A program made the position numbers and the translations under genes. From NCBI RefSeq assembly GCF_041206865.1, contig NZ_JBGEDP010000001.1:3906001-3970000 (forward strand): DNA of 64,000 nt. The letters are read 5' to 3'. The notes beneath the pieces are model-generated. The model saw only the letters and a program-made list of their open reading frames with translations, was not told the origin of the DNA and did no database searches. Within the stretch, counting starts at the first letter, position 1, and every line of letters starts with the position of its first letter. Positions 9,772 to 20,729 of this stretch are shown here, in pieces. The stretch comes from Mycobacterium sp. HUMS_12744610. GTDB lineage: Bacteria > Actinomycetota > Actinomycetes > Mycobacteriales > Mycobacteriaceae.

Positions 9772-12700
9772 CACGCGGACTCCACACTGTCGAACAGCGC
9801 ATCAAGCACGCCGTCGGCCGGTGCGGCCGTCTCCTCCGTTCTTTCCGTCGAATCAGGTTGCGGTGCGATCTTTTTGGCGAGGAAAGCAGAGAGCGACGCG
9901 ATCGTCGGATGGTTCCACAGCATGGTCGCCGAAAGTTCCATACCCGCCACCCGCTCGATCTCGCGCCGGATCGACATCGCCATCACCGAGTTGAGCCCCA
10001 GTTCCGCGAACGGCCGGTCCGGTTCGAGTTCGGCCTCCGGGAGCCGAAGCTCGTGGGCCATGACCGCGCGCAGTGCGGTCTCGAGTTCTCGCAGCAGGTC
10101 GTCGCCGCTCAGCTGCGACCATGCCGCGGCCGGCGCGGGCAGGGAGTCACCGTCGGTATCGGCCGACGTCATCGGCGCGATCACCGCCTGCGCGATGTCG
10201 CGGCCCGCGACGTATTCCCACGCGGCGAAGGCCTCGGCAGGACGCAGCGATCGTGAGCCCAACCGTTCGAGCTCGCCGACGGTGATCGCCGCATCGGCGG
10301 CGAAGCCGAGACCCTCCCAGGCCACCCAGTCCAGGCTGACGGTGTGGCATCCCTGCCGACTCCGGCTGCGCGCCAGGCAATCCAGGTAGGCGTTGGCCGC
10401 AGCGTACGCGCCCTGCCCCGGGACGCCGAAAACCGTTCCCGCCGAGGCGGTCAGGAAGAAGAAGTCGAGCCGTCCCGGCGGGAAGGCCCGATGCAGCGCC
10501 TGCGCGCCGGCGATCTTGGGCCACATGACGCGCCGCAGCGTGTCCTGCGCCGTCTCGGTCAGCAGCCTGTTCTCGGTGATGCCCGCGGCGTGGATGATGC
10601 CTCGGATCGGGGGCGCCCCGTCCCGGTCACGCCTGTCCAGCAACTCCCGGACCGCCGCCGGGGAGCCAACGTCGAGCGCGACGGCCTCGACGGAGACGCC
10701 GCGGCGCTCCAGGGCCAGGATCGCGGTGATCCTGTGTTGCACGGCGGGGTCGTCGATGCCGTCCCAGTCACGCCTGGGTGGCAGTGGGGTGCGGCCCGCC
10801 AGCACCAGGCGACGCGCGCCGCGGTCCGCGAGCCAATCGGCCATCAGCAGGCCGAGCGCACCCATGCCGCCGGTGATCAGGTAGGCCGCGCCGGGCTGAC
10901 AACGCAGCGGTTCGCGCACCGGCCCACCCACGATGGGAGTCATTGTGGAACAGAGGAATTCGCCATCCCGCAGCGCCAGAATCCGCTTGGCCGGATGGGG
11001 CAGCACCTCCGGCAGCCGTGCCGCGCAGTCGGCGAGGTCGGCGCCGGCCGCGATGTCGACCAGCCCACCCCACAGTTCGGGATGCTCGGCCCCGACGACC
11101 CCGGCCATCCCCCACAGGCCGCTGTGGCGCAGCGCCTCGCCGGAGTCGGCCTCGCGGACGCCGCGGGTGAGGATCCACAGCGTCACCGGTTCGTGGTCGC
11201 CGCGGCCGGCCAGCTCTCCGACGAGCTCGGCCACCTGAGAGGTGAGTCGCGTCGCGCCGTCGACGTCGGCATCGTCGGCCGCCGGGCCGGCCAGGTAGAC
11301 GACGTAGCGGGCCTCGGTGACCCGGGCCGGGGCGTACCCGGCGTCGGCGAGCCGGTCGGCCAGCCCCGCGGTGTCAGCACCGTCACCGCCGACGATGGCG
11401 AGCGGCCCGGGCGCGAAGCGCACCTGGTCCCCGCCGGCGCGCCAGGGGTGCCAATCGATCGCATGGCACATCGAGGCGGGGTCGCTGTCGTGGGCGGCGG
11501 CCGCGGGACCGGACTCCACATCGGTGTACCGCAACGCGCGGACGTCCGCGCAGACTTTGCCGTCGGGTGTCCTGACGACGAGGTCGACGACGACGTCGCC
11601 GGCGTCACCGGGCAGCCGGCGCAGCTCGGCCACGGCCCGCCGGTCCCCGGGAGTGGTTGCCAGCCAGGCGCTGCCGACCCCGGAGGGCACCAGGAGCCGC
11701 GGGTTGTCGCGATCCACCAGGCGCGCGGCGTGCACGGCGGCGTCCAGCAGCGCCACCACCGACGGTTCGGCCGGCCCGGCCAGGACGAGGTCGGCGACGG
11801 CGCCGTCGCGGGTGGGCCGCAACGCGTCAATCGACCAGGGAAACGGCTGCCCCTCGACGCCCCACTCCTCGAAGAGGTCGGTGATCGAGCGTGTTTCGGC
11901 CTCGCCGGTGGGGGCGGGGGCGCCGTGGTCGCCGTCCGGCGCGGACGGCGCCAGCCGCCCGCTGACGTGCCGGACCCAGGGCGCGTCGGTCCCCGCACGC
12001 GACGACACGGTGACCGACCCGTCGGCGGCGAGCACCTGGATCGCCCGCGGCCGGTCCACGACGATGGGATGCTCGAACCGGACGTCGGACACCGCCGCTG
12101 CGCCCGCCTCGCGGGCCGCGGCCGAAAGCGTCTGCAGCAGAACCGACAACGGGACCACGTCCACCCCGTGCAGGCGGTGACAGCCCGGGTACGGCTTGAC
12201 CTCCGGGGCCAGGTTCGCCTGCCACAGGGAGGCCGCGGTCGCGGCGACGTCGGTGCGCGCCCCGAGCAGGGTGCCGGGCGCCGGCGCGGATGCGCCGGCG
12301 GCCGGGCGTTGCGTCGGGGTCACCCAGTGACGGGTGTGGTGCCAGGGTGTGGTCGGCAGCACCGGGGCCGGCCCGCCCGGATGGTCGGTGCGCGGCGGTG
12401 CGACGGTGTGGGCGGCGTTGAGGTTGGTGTGGAAGGTCAGCGTGTCGTGGGTGTCGCGGGCCAGGGTCCCGAGGCTGTGGTGATGGACGTCGGCCAGCGT
12501 GTCGCTGATCGCGTAGGTCAGCACCGGGTGCGGGCTGACTTCGACGAAGGTGCCGTGCTCGGCTCCCGCCTCGGCCACCGCCTGGGTGAACCGGACCGGG
12601 TTGCGCAGGTTGGCCGCCCAGTGGTCGGCGTCGAACGTCGGCGTCTCGCCCGTCGTGGTGATGATCGGGATGGCGGGCCGGCGCGGTGCCAGATCGTCTA

Positions 12701-13018
12701 GTGCCGAACGCAATTCGGGCAGCACCGGGTCGATGATCGGGTGGTGTGACGCCACGTCCACCTCGATGCGGCGTGCCAAAAGGTTCCGCGCGGCGACCGC
12801 GGCGATCACCGCGTCGACCTGTTCGGGCGGGCCGGCGATCACGGTCTGGCGGGGCGAGGCGTACACCGCCGGCGTGAGGTCGGGGTGCTCGGCGATCACT
12901 TCGGCGGCGCCGTCGGGGTCCAGCTCGAGCAGCGCCATGGCACCCTGCCCGGACAGCCGGGCCATCAGCCGCGAGCGGGTGGTGATGACGCGGAGCCCGT
13001 CGCGGGGGCTCAGGGCGC
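9771..13018 (-). pseudogene. PpsA-like PKS, 3' part: AT (rest)-DH-like-KR-ACP; separated by IS insertion
   Basis: This is the downstream half of a PpsA-like synthase whose 5' half lies at 15880-18052. It contains the rest of the AT (SGQGAMALLE, VASHHPIIDP, NPVRF), a DH-like region with a fitting HRLHGVDVVP motif, a KR (ITGGMGALG loop; SAGTVFGV..GQGAYAAAN catalytic segment) and a C-terminal ACP (GLNSVMAM), ending in a short acidic docking tail. Deleting the nested IS plus one target copy (13019-15879) joins it to the 5' part in frame, giving 1807 codons including the stop; PpsA is of similar size. On its own this piece has no natural start and no KS, so the gene is disrupted. Its stop overlaps the start of the next PKS by one base, which shows the original translational coupling. 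Confidence 0.85.
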
Positions 13019-14147
13019 GGGCGTGTCATTCCATCTGTGTAAGTCCGGGGTGGTCCATCATCGGACCGCCGTTGGGCGGACAGAAGGAGTGTTTTGTGAC
13101 CAAGACCATGCAGATGCCGGCTGAGGAGACGACCGCGGCGCGGCGGCTGGCCGAGATGTTCACCGAAGAGACGCTGGACTCGTTGATTAAGGATGCGGTG
13201 AAGACCGGGACCCCGATCGACGGCGCGGACGGTTTGCTGAACCAGCTGACTAAGGCCGTGCTGGAGCGGGCGCTGAATGCGGAGCTAACCCACCATCTGG
13301 GCTATGAGGCCGGCGATCGAAGAAGACCCGCCGGACGCGGATCGGGGAAATTCGCGCAACGGCACCACGCCGAAAACGGTGACCACCGTCAACGGCCCGG
13401 TGCAGATCGATGCGCCGCGTGATCGCAACGGCTCGTTTGAGCCGGCGATTGTGCCGAAGAAGACCCGCCGGCTCAACAACATCAATTCGGTGGTGTTGTC
13501 GCTGTATTCACGGGGAATGACCACCCGCGATATCGAAGCCCACCTGCAGGAGGTCTATGGGGCGTCGGTGTCGCGGGAGTTGATCTCCAATATCACCGAG
13601 GTGGTGGTCGATGAGATCAAGGCCTGGCAGGCCCGCCCGCTCGATGAGGTCTACCCGATCCTCTACATCGATGGGCTGCGGCTGCGGATCGGCGACAACG
13701 GGGTCATCACCACCAAGGTCGCCTATTTGGCCATTGGCGTGGATCTGGAGGGCCGCAAACACGCCTTGGGCTGCTGGATCCAGGACTCCGAGGGGGCGAA
13801 GTTCTGGCAGAAGGTCGTCATCGACCTGCGCAACCGCGGGGTGCGCGACATCCTCATCGCCTGCTGCGACGGGCTGACCGGTCTGCCTGATGCGATCCGC
13901 TCGATCTATCCCGATACCGTGGTGCAGACCTGCGTCGTGCACGTCATTAGGAATGCGATGCGCTTCGTGTCTTATAAGGACCGCAAGAAGGTCGCCACCG
14001 CGATGCGGGCGATCTACAGTGCGCCGACCGTCGATGGAGCCGAACTCGCACTCAAGGAGTTCGACCAGCAATTCGGCGCCCAATATCCGGGTGCAATTGA
14101 CGTGTGGCACAACGCCTGGGGGGAATTCGTTCCGTTCCTGGACTATC

Positions 14148-15564
14148 GAGCCTGTCACGATTTCTGTGTAAGTCAGAGGTGATTTGACTACGAGTTGTAT
14201 TCTAGCACAATGGGATTCGCCCAGGGAATAGTCTGGCGAGTGTGTTGAGCGCCACAGTCCAGTTGTGCGTTCCAGTACCCGAATAGCCTCCTTCTCGCTG
14301 GAGATGTTGCGCAGCCCGAGGTACAGCAACTTCATCGCGGCGTCCTTGTCCGTGAAATGACCACGGTTCTTGGTGATCTTGCGCAACTGGAAGTTGATCG
14401 ACTCGATCGCATTGGTGGTGTAGACGATCTTGCGCAACTCCACCGGATAGTCCAGGAACGGAACGAATTCCCCCCAGGCGTTGTGCCACACGTCAATTGC
14501 ACCCGGATATTGGGCGCCGAATTGCTGGTCGAACTCCTTGAGTGCGAGTTCGGCTCCATCGACGGTCGGCGCACTGTAGATCGCCCGCATCGCGGTGGCG
14601 ACCTTCTTGCGGTCCTTATAAGACACGAAGCGCATCGCATTCCTAATGACGTGCACGACGCAGGTCTGCACCACGGTATCGGGATAGATCGAGCGGATCG
14701 CATCAGGCAGACCGGTCAGCCCGTCGCAGCAGGCGATGAGGATGTCGCGCACCCCGCGGTTGCGCAGGTCGATGACGACCTTCTGCCAGAACTTCGCCCC
14801 CTCGGAGTCCTGGATCCAGCAGCCCAAGGCGTGTTTGCGGCCCTCCAGATCCACGCCAATGGCCAAATAGGCGACCTTGGTGGTGATGACCCCGTTGTCG
14901 CCGATCCGCAGCCGCAGCCCATCGATGTAGAGGATCGGGTAGACCTCATCGAGCGGGCGGGCCTGCCAGGCCTTGATCTCATCGACCACCACCTCGGTGA
15001 TATTGGAGATCAACTCCCGCGACACCGACGCCCCATAGACCTCCTGCAGGTGGGCTTCGATATCGCGGGTGGTCATTCCCCGTGAATACAGCGACAACAC
15101 CACCGAATTGATGTTGTTGAGCCGGCGGGTCTTCTTCGGCACAATCGCCGGCTCAAACGAGCCGTTGCGATCACGCGGCGCATCGATCTGCACCGGGCCG
15201 TTGACGGTGGTCACCGTTTTCGGCGTGGTGCCGTTGCGCGAATTTCCCGATCCGCGTCCGGCCGGATCGCCGGCCTCATAGCCCAGATGGTGGGTTAGCT
15301 CCGCATTCAGCGCCCGCTCCAGCACGGCCTTAGTCAGCTGGTTCAGCAAACCGTCCGCGCCGTCGATCGGGGTCCCGGTCTTCACCGCATCCTTAATCAA
15401 CGAGTCCAGCGTCTCTTCGGTGAACATCTCGGCCAGCCGCCGCGCCGCGGTCGTCTCCTCAGCCGGCATCTGCATGGTCTTGGTCACAAAACACTCCTTC
15501 TGTCCGCCCAACGGCGGTCCGATGATGGACCACCCCGGACTTACACAGATGGAATGACACGCCC
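14148..15564 (-). mobile_element. IS256-family insertion sequence, copy B, nested inside copy A
   Basis: This 1417-bp element has the same ends as copies A and C, in reverse orientation to copy A. The 8-bp duplication GGACTATC lies at 14140-14147 and 15565-15572, and it is part of the copy A transposase gene (the codons for LDYP). The order of events is therefore clear: copy A entered the PKS gene first and copy B then entered copy A. Confidence 0.95.
14202..15487 (-). pseudogene. IS256-family transposase, copy B, C-terminus frameshifted
   Basis: Translation from GTG 15487 gives the full transposase sequence, identical to copy C over nearly the whole length, until the SSE codons near 14303. 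There copy B is one base shorter (CCTTCTCG instead of CCTCTCTCG on the plus strand). The frame changes to KEAIRVLERTTGLW, finds no stop inside the element and would read on into copy A. Copies C and A both have the alternative ending SSERGGYSGTGTHNWTVAL, whose NW..ALN..AR.F.GR pattern is the usual IS256 C-terminus. Copy B is therefore probably the altered one. Whether it keeps activity is unclear, since the DDE residues are upstream of the shift. Confidence 0.82.
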
Positions 15565-15879
15565 GGACTATCCGGTGGAGTTGCGCAAGATCGTCTACAC
15601 CACCAATGCGATCGAGTCGATCAACTTCCAGTTGCGCAAGATCACCAAGAACCGTGGTCATTTCACGGACAAGGACGCCGCGATGAAGTTGCTGTACCTC
15701 GGGCTGCGCAACATCTCCAGCGAGAGAGGAGGCTATTCGGGTACTGGAACGCACAACTGGACTGTGGCGCTCAACACACTCGCCAGACTATTCCCTGGGC
15801 GAATCCCATTGTGCTAGAATACAACTCGTAGTCAAATCACCTCTGACTTACACAGAAATCGTGACAGGCTCCAGGGCGC

Positions 15880-18052
15880 CGGCGACGACCGCGGCGGTCA
15901 CCTCCCCCATCGAATGGCCGATCACCGCATCGGGTTCGATCCCATAGGACCGCCACAACGCGGTCAGCGCCAACTGCACCCCCACCAGCACCGGCTGAAT
16001 ACGCTCGATACCGGCCACCGACTCCCCACCGGCGAGCACCTCCCGCAGCGAAAAACCAGTTACCTCAACGAACACCGGCTCCAACTCGGCCACCGCCCCC
16101 GCAAACGCCGGCTCATCGGCCAACAACTTCCGACCCATCCCCGGCCACTGCGAACCCTGCCCCGAATACACAAACACCGTCCCGGCCCGACACGACCCGG
16201 CATGCGGACCCACCACACCCGGCGCCGAACGCCCCGCCGCCAACGCCGCCAACCCCGCCACCGCCTCCCGGCGATCGCGCGCAACCACCGTGGCGAACAC
16301 CGGATACCGCGCCCGATGATGATTGAGCCCATGGGCCACCTGCGCCAACCCCACCCCGGCGCCGGCACCATCCATCCACTCGGCCAACACCCCAGCCGTG
16401 GCCGCCACCCGCTGCGCGGACTTGCCCGAGACCACCAACGTGCTCACCACCGGCTCGGCAGCCTCGGGCACCACGACCGGCTCGGGACCCTGCTCGAGCA
16501 CCACATGGGCATTGGTCCCACCAAACCCGAACGAGGACACCCCCGCCCGCCGCGGCCGACCCGTCACCGGCCACTCCAGCGCCTCGCCGACAACCCTCAA
16601 CCCCAACTGCTCGAACGGAATATGCGGATTAGGCTCGGCAAACCCCAAATTCGCCGGAATCCAACCCCGCTGCAACGCCAACACCGCCTTGACCAACCCC
16701 ACAACACCCGCCGCGGCCTCGAGGTGACCGAGGTTCGATTTCACCGCTCCCACCAGGAGCGGGGCGTCTTTGGGCCGTCCGCGACCCAAGACCTTGCCGA
16801 GGGCGCGGGCCTCGATCGGGTCTCCGAGCAACGTGCCCGTGCCATGGGCTTCGACGTAGTCGACCTCACGCGCCTGCACCCCGGCATTGGCATACGCCGC
16901 CCGCAACACCGCCATCTGCGCGGCCGGATTGGGCGCCATCAACCCGTTGGAACGACCATCGGAATTGACCGCCGAACCCCGCACCAACGCCCACACCCGA
17001 TCACCATCACGCAGCGCATCACCCAAACGCTTGAGCACCACCACCCCACAACCCTCACCACGGACAAAACCATCCGCAGCCGCATCAAAGGCATGACACT
17101 GCCCCGACGCCGACAACGCCTCGGCCGCATCGAAACTGCGCGTGATCGCCGGCGACAACAACAAATTCACCCCCGCCGCCAACGCCACCGCCGACTCACC
17201 ACTGCGCAAACTCTGACACGCCAAATGCACCGCCACCAACGACGACGAACACGCCGTATCCACCGTCACCGACGGACCCCGCAAATCCAGAAAATACGAC
17301 AACCGATTCGCGATGATGCTCAACGCACCACCGGTCCCCGACCACGCATCCACCCGACTCAAATCCGACGACGCCAAATACCCGTACTCACCCGCACACG
17401 CACCCGCGAAAACCCCGGTCTGCGTTTGCCGTAACGATTCGGCGGGGATGCCGGCGTGCTCGAGGGCCTCGTGGGCCACCTCCAGCAACAACCGCTGCTG
17501 GGGATCCATCGCGGCCGCCTCGCGCGGGGAGATCTCGAAGAACTCCGCGTCGAAACCCTCGATGTCGTCCAAAAACCCACCGAAGCGCGTCGTGCCCGCC
17601 AACGCCGCCGCCGACTCCGGCGAACCGTCGTCAAACCAGCCCCACCGCCCCGCGGGCACTTCACCGACCGCCGAACGGCCCTCACCCAGCAACCGCCACA
17701 ACGCCTCCGGCCCGTCCACCCCACCCGGCAGCCGGCAACCCATACCCACCACCGCGATCGGCTCATCACCACCCACCACCGCAGCCTCGGGCTCCGCGGG
17801 CAGCTCGGATTCCGGGCTGGTCAGGAATCTGGCCATCGCGTTGATGCTCGGGTGCTGCCAGAACTCGACGGGCGAGACCGGCCGGTCGGCCAACTCGGAC
17901 AACTCGCCGCAGAGCACCACCGCATCCCGCGACCCGACGCCCAGATCCTTCATCGAGGCGTCGAGTTCGATGTCGTCGGGACTGCAGCCGACGTTGGTGA
18001 CGAGATATTCGACCAGCCAATTCCGCAGCGCTGGCTCGTCGTGAACCGTCAT
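15880..18052 (-). pseudogene. PpsA-like PKS, 5' part: ACP-KS-AT (start); truncated by IS insertion
   Basis: The gene begins with ATG at 18052, overlapping the stop of the upstream FAAL by four bases (ATGA). The N-terminal domain is an ACP with GVGSRDAVV, the hallmark of PpsA-type synthases that receive an acyl-adenylate from a FAAL. A complete KS follows, with TACSSS, VEAHGTGT and SNLGHLE all intact. The AT has GHSMGE and then stops at AGAL, where the IS256-family element entered; the read-through frame adds EPVTISV and ends inside the IS at about 15848. Much of the KS-AT DNA is identical to the next PKS at an offset of 8290 bases. That block uses many G- and T-ending codons, unlike the C/G-ending codons of the surrounding domains. 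The split probably abolishes the assembly line. Confidence 0.87.
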
Positions 18053-19794
18053 GCGTCCCCGTCCAGGCGAGGGAACGCACCCTGCCGGTAATTCTGGACG
18101 CACGCCGAACGGCGGACCTTGCCGCTGGTGGTGATCGGGATGGAGCCTGGCGCGACCAGCATCAGGTCGCTCACCTGCAGGCCGTGCACCTTCGAGATCG
18201 TCGACGTGACTTCGCGTTTGACGTCGCGCACCCTGCCCCGCTCCGCCTCGGGCGACCCGCCCCGCGCCTTGTGCTCGATGATCACGACCAGCTGCTCGCT
18301 GCGCTCGTCCGCGATGGCGATCGCCGCGACGCGGCTGCGGGTGATCTCCTGCACGCTCGCCTCGATGTCGTCCGGGTAGTGGTTGCGACCGTCGACGATC
18401 AGGACGTCCTTGATGCGGCCGATAATGAACAGCTCGCCCTCGAAGATGACGCCCAGGTCTCCGCTGCGCAGCCAGCGGTCCTCGGGCGTGCCGGGCGAGG
18501 CGTTGACGAGCCGGGCGCCGAAGGTCGGCTCCGACAGCTGCGGGTTGCGCCAGTAGCCGTTGGCGACGTTGTCGCCGTGCACCCAGATCTCGCCCACCTT
18601 GCCGGCCGGGTTCTCGGTGCACGTCTCGGGATCGACGATGCGCACGGTGCACGCGCGCGGGGTGCCGTGGCTGACCAGCTCGGAACCGGCTTCCTCGACC
18701 CCGCAACGCTTTGCGTAGCCGGCCGAGAGCTTCTCGTAGTCCAGGCGGATGATCGGCGCGGGTCGGCCCGGGTTCGACGTCGTCACGTACACGGTCGCCT
18801 CGGCCAGCCCGTAGGCCGCCCGCAAACCCGTTGCGGGAAGGTTGAACTGGGCGAAGCGCTCGAGGAAGCGGGTGACCGTCGCGGGGTTGACCCGTTCGGC
18901 GCCGCTGATGAAGGTGTGCACGTCGCCCAGGTCCAGGCCCGCCATGTCGTCGTCGGACGTGCGCCGCGCCGCGAGCTCGTAGGCGAAGTTGGGGGCGGGC
19001 GTGACCGCCTTCCCGGCGCCGGCCACCAGCTTGATCCACCGGGCTGGCTTCTGCAGAAAGGCGATGGGGCTTGTCAACACCGCGTGCAATCCGAACCTGA
19101 CCGGGATGAAGATGCCGAACATCAGGCCCATGTCATGGTAGAACGGCAGCCAAGACACCAGCGTGGCGTCGCGCGGCGGAATGCCGCCCTGGTCCTCGAA
19201 GTAGTCGGACATGATCTGCTCGAGGTTCGCCATGACGTTCTTGTGCGTCACCTCGACGCCGGCCGGCGCCCGTGTCGAACCCGAGGTGTATTGCAGCAGA
19301 GCAGATTTGGTCTGCTGCGTACCACCGGGCCGGCCGGCCGGCGCGCCGTAGAGGTCGAGCGCGTCGATCTCGATCACCGCCGGGGGCGGGCCGGGGAGCG
19401 CCTGGACGCAGGCGTCGACGTCGGCGGCGGCCACCGAGGTGGTCAGGATCGCCGACGGCGCACTGTCTTTCAGCGCGCTGGAAACCCGCTCGTCGTGCGC
19501 GCCCAGCATCGGCACCGACAGGGGGACGGCGATGAAACCGGCCTCCATAGCGCCGAGGACCGCAATCACGTACTCCAGGCCCTGCGGGGCGAGGATCGCG
19601 GCACGGTCACCGGGCGAGCCGCAGGATGCGAGTTCCGCGGCGACGATCTGCGCGCGCTCGTGCACCTGACGCCACGTCAGCGTCTGGGTCTGCCCGGCCG
19701 GGTCGATGTCGTAGTCGACGAACGTGTAGGCCGGCACATCCGGCTGCTGCCGCGCCTGGTCACGCAGCGCGTCGGGAATGCATGTATAGCCCAA
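18049..19794 (-). CDS. Fatty acyl-AMP ligase (FadD26-like FAAL), second of two
   Basis: FAALs activate a fatty acid as acyl-adenylate and pass it to the ACP of a PKS. This protein shows the adenylation core LQYTSGSTRAPAG, SWLPFYHDMGL, the YGLAEATVYV motif, SGDLGV and the C-terminal GRIKDVLIVDGRNHYPDDIE and PITTSGKVRR segments typical of FadD26. I chose TTG 19794: it lies four bases after the methyltransferase stop, follows a GAAGGG ribosome site, and gives 581 residues, exactly the length of the other FAAL and close to FadD26. A longer reading from 19860 would overlap the upstream gene. Its stop overlaps the PKS start by four bases, so ligase and PpsA-like synthase were probably translated together. 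This suggests it is the dedicated loader of that PKS. Confidence 0.93.
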   Translation of the reverse strand: MGYTCIPDALRDQARQQPDVPAYTFVDYDIDPAGQTQTLTWRQVHERAQIVAAELASCGSPGDRAAILAPQGLEYVIAVLGAMEAGFIAVPLSVPMLGAHDERVSSALKDSAPSAILTTSVAAADVDACVQALPGPPPAVIEIDALDLYGAPAGRPGGTQQTKSALLQYTSGSTRAPAGVEVTHKNVMANLEQIMSDYFEDQGGIPPRDATLVSWLPFYHDMGLMFGIFIPVRFGLHAVLTSPIAFLQKPARWIKLVAGAGKAVTPAPNFAYELAARRTSDDDMAGLDLGDVHTFISGAERVNPATVTRFLERFAQFNLPATGLRAAYGLAEATVYVTTSNPGRPAPIIRLDYEKLSAGYAKRCGVEEAGSELVSHGTPRACTVRIVDPETCTENPAGKVGEIWVHGDNVANGYWRNPQLSEPTFGARLVNASPGTPEDRWLRSGDLGVIFEGELFIIGRIKDVLIVDGRNHYPDDIEASVQEITRSRVAAIAIADERSEQLVVIIEHKARGGSPEAERGRVRDVKREVTSTISKVHGLQVSDLMLVAPGSIPITTSGKVRRSACVQNYRQGAFPRLDGDA

Positions 19795-19798
19795 GGCT

Positions 19799-20665
19799 TC
19801 ACACCCTTCGGAGAGAGAGACGGTAAAGGTTGGCGTGGCCCTGCTCGAATTGCCGAACACATGCCTTGAGGTAGGTCTCGTACGCCTCCGCCTTCTCGCG
19901 GCCGGTGATCTCGACCGCCTCGTCCATGTTCGCCTGGAGTCTGTCGAGCCAGGCCGCGCACGTGCGCGCGTAGTGTTCGCGATGGTTGACCACCGACCTG
20001 ACCTCGAAGAGCTTCTCGGAGGCGTGCACGATTTCGGCGAGCCTGGGCAGGTCCGACTCCGGGAAGATGTGCTGCACGATGAACAGGGTGTCTTTCAGCC
20101 CCTGCTCGTCGAGCGCGACGCTGCCCTTGCCGATGGTCTGCAACGCCATGCCCGCCCCGGGCTTGAGCGCCTCGTGGCATTTCTCGAAGAACGCCCGGTA
20201 GGCGGCGACCTTGCGCGACCGCTCCCACCCGAACTTGACGAAGTGTTCCATGGCGCCGACGCTGATCAGCGCGTCGTAGGGCTCATCGGGAACGAAGTCG
20301 GCCCAGTCCTGCACCCGCACCTGCAGGCGCGAGTCGTCGAGTTCCTCGATGTGGCGGGCCTGCGCCTCGCTCAGGGTCAGGCCCGTGACGTGTTCCACCT
20401 CGTGCGCGGCGACCAGGCGTTGCATGGCCGAGCCCCAGCCACACCCGATGTCCAGCACGCGTTTGCGCCCACGGGCACCGGCCAGCGACGCCAGGTAGTC
20501 GATCTTGCGGGTCTGCGCCGCCGACAGGGAGTCGTCGTTGGTCTGCCACAAGCCGCACGAGTACGTCATGGACTCGTCCAGCCACAGCGAGTAGAACGCG
20601 TCGCTGACGTCATAGTGGTGCTGGATTGATTCGGCGGATGCCCCCCGGTCGGTTGTCGTCGTCAT
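19799..20665 (-). CDS. Cyclopropane-fatty-acid-synthase-type SAM-dependent methyltransferase
   Basis: The 288-residue protein belongs to the CMAS/CFA family. It opens with the typical HHYDVSDAFYSLWLDESMTYS segment, has the SAM-binding VLDIGCGWGS loop near residue 74, and the SVGAMEHF block that in CMAS enzymes carries an active-site glutamate. CMAS proteins methylate or cyclopropanate acyl chains on lipids; members in biosynthetic clusters can act on acyl carriers. Lying four bases upstream of one FAAL and downstream of the other, it most likely modifies the starter acyl chain or the product, but the substrate is not visible. ATG 20665 follows a GGGGG ribosome site; a GTG at 20671 is an alternative start. 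Confidence 0.9.
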   Translation of the reverse strand: MTTTTDRGASAESIQHHYDVSDAFYSLWLDESMTYSCGLWQTNDDSLSAAQTRKIDYLASLAGARGRKRVLDIGCGWGSAMQRLVAAHEVEHVTGLTLSEAQARHIEELDDSRLQVRVQDWADFVPDEPYDALISVGAMEHFVKFGWERSRKVAAYRAFFEKCHEALKPGAGMALQTIGKGSVALDEQGLKDTLFIVQHIFPESDLPRLAEIVHASEKLFEVRSVVNHREHYARTCAAWLDRLQANMDEAVEITGREKAEAYETYLKACVRQFEQGHANLYRLSLRRV

Positions 20666-20729
20666 GCCCACGCCCCCTTAGCTGCGATATTGCGGATTTC
20701 CTGCGATTCGGTGCCGTCGAACGACGACG

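Larger units (their letters stand above)
13096..15817 (+). pseudogene. IS256-family transposase, copy A: frameshifted and split by copy B
   Basis: The coding region starts at GTG 13096 (MTKTMQMPAEE). Compared with copy C it carries about nine extra bases plus one extra G near 13317-13352, a net +10 that throws the frame after LGYEAGD. The frame resumes as NSRNGTTPKT in another phase and runs to FVPFLDY at 14147, where copy B entered. The remaining C-terminal part, from YPVELRKIVYTTNAIES to FPGRIPLC, lies at 15565-15817. Segments visible across the pieces include LYIDGLRLRI, IACCDGLTGLPDAI and NAIESINFQLRK, consistent with the DDE core of IS256 transposases. With two independent lesions the copy cannot make a normal transposase. 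Confidence 0.9.
13019..15871 (+). mobile_element. IS256-family insertion sequence, copy A (interrupted by copy B)
   Basis: The left end starts GGGCGTGTCATT and the right end finishes GTGACAGGCTC; read inward the two ends share TGTCA and TCTGTGTAAGTC as an inverted repeat of about 27 bp. An 8-bp duplication CAGGGCGC flanks it at 13011-13018 and 15872-15879, the size usual for IS256 elements. Without copy B and its extra target copy the element is 1428 bp, ten bases longer than copy C, which matches the indels seen in its transposase gene. It entered the AT region of a PpsA-like PKS gene in the opposite orientation to that gene. Confidence 0.93.

Noticed and set aside
10344..12701. Plus-strand open frame of 785 codons across the KR-ACP part of the PpsA-like PKS
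   Set aside because: It shows low-complexity composition only and lies opposite a well-supported coding frame.
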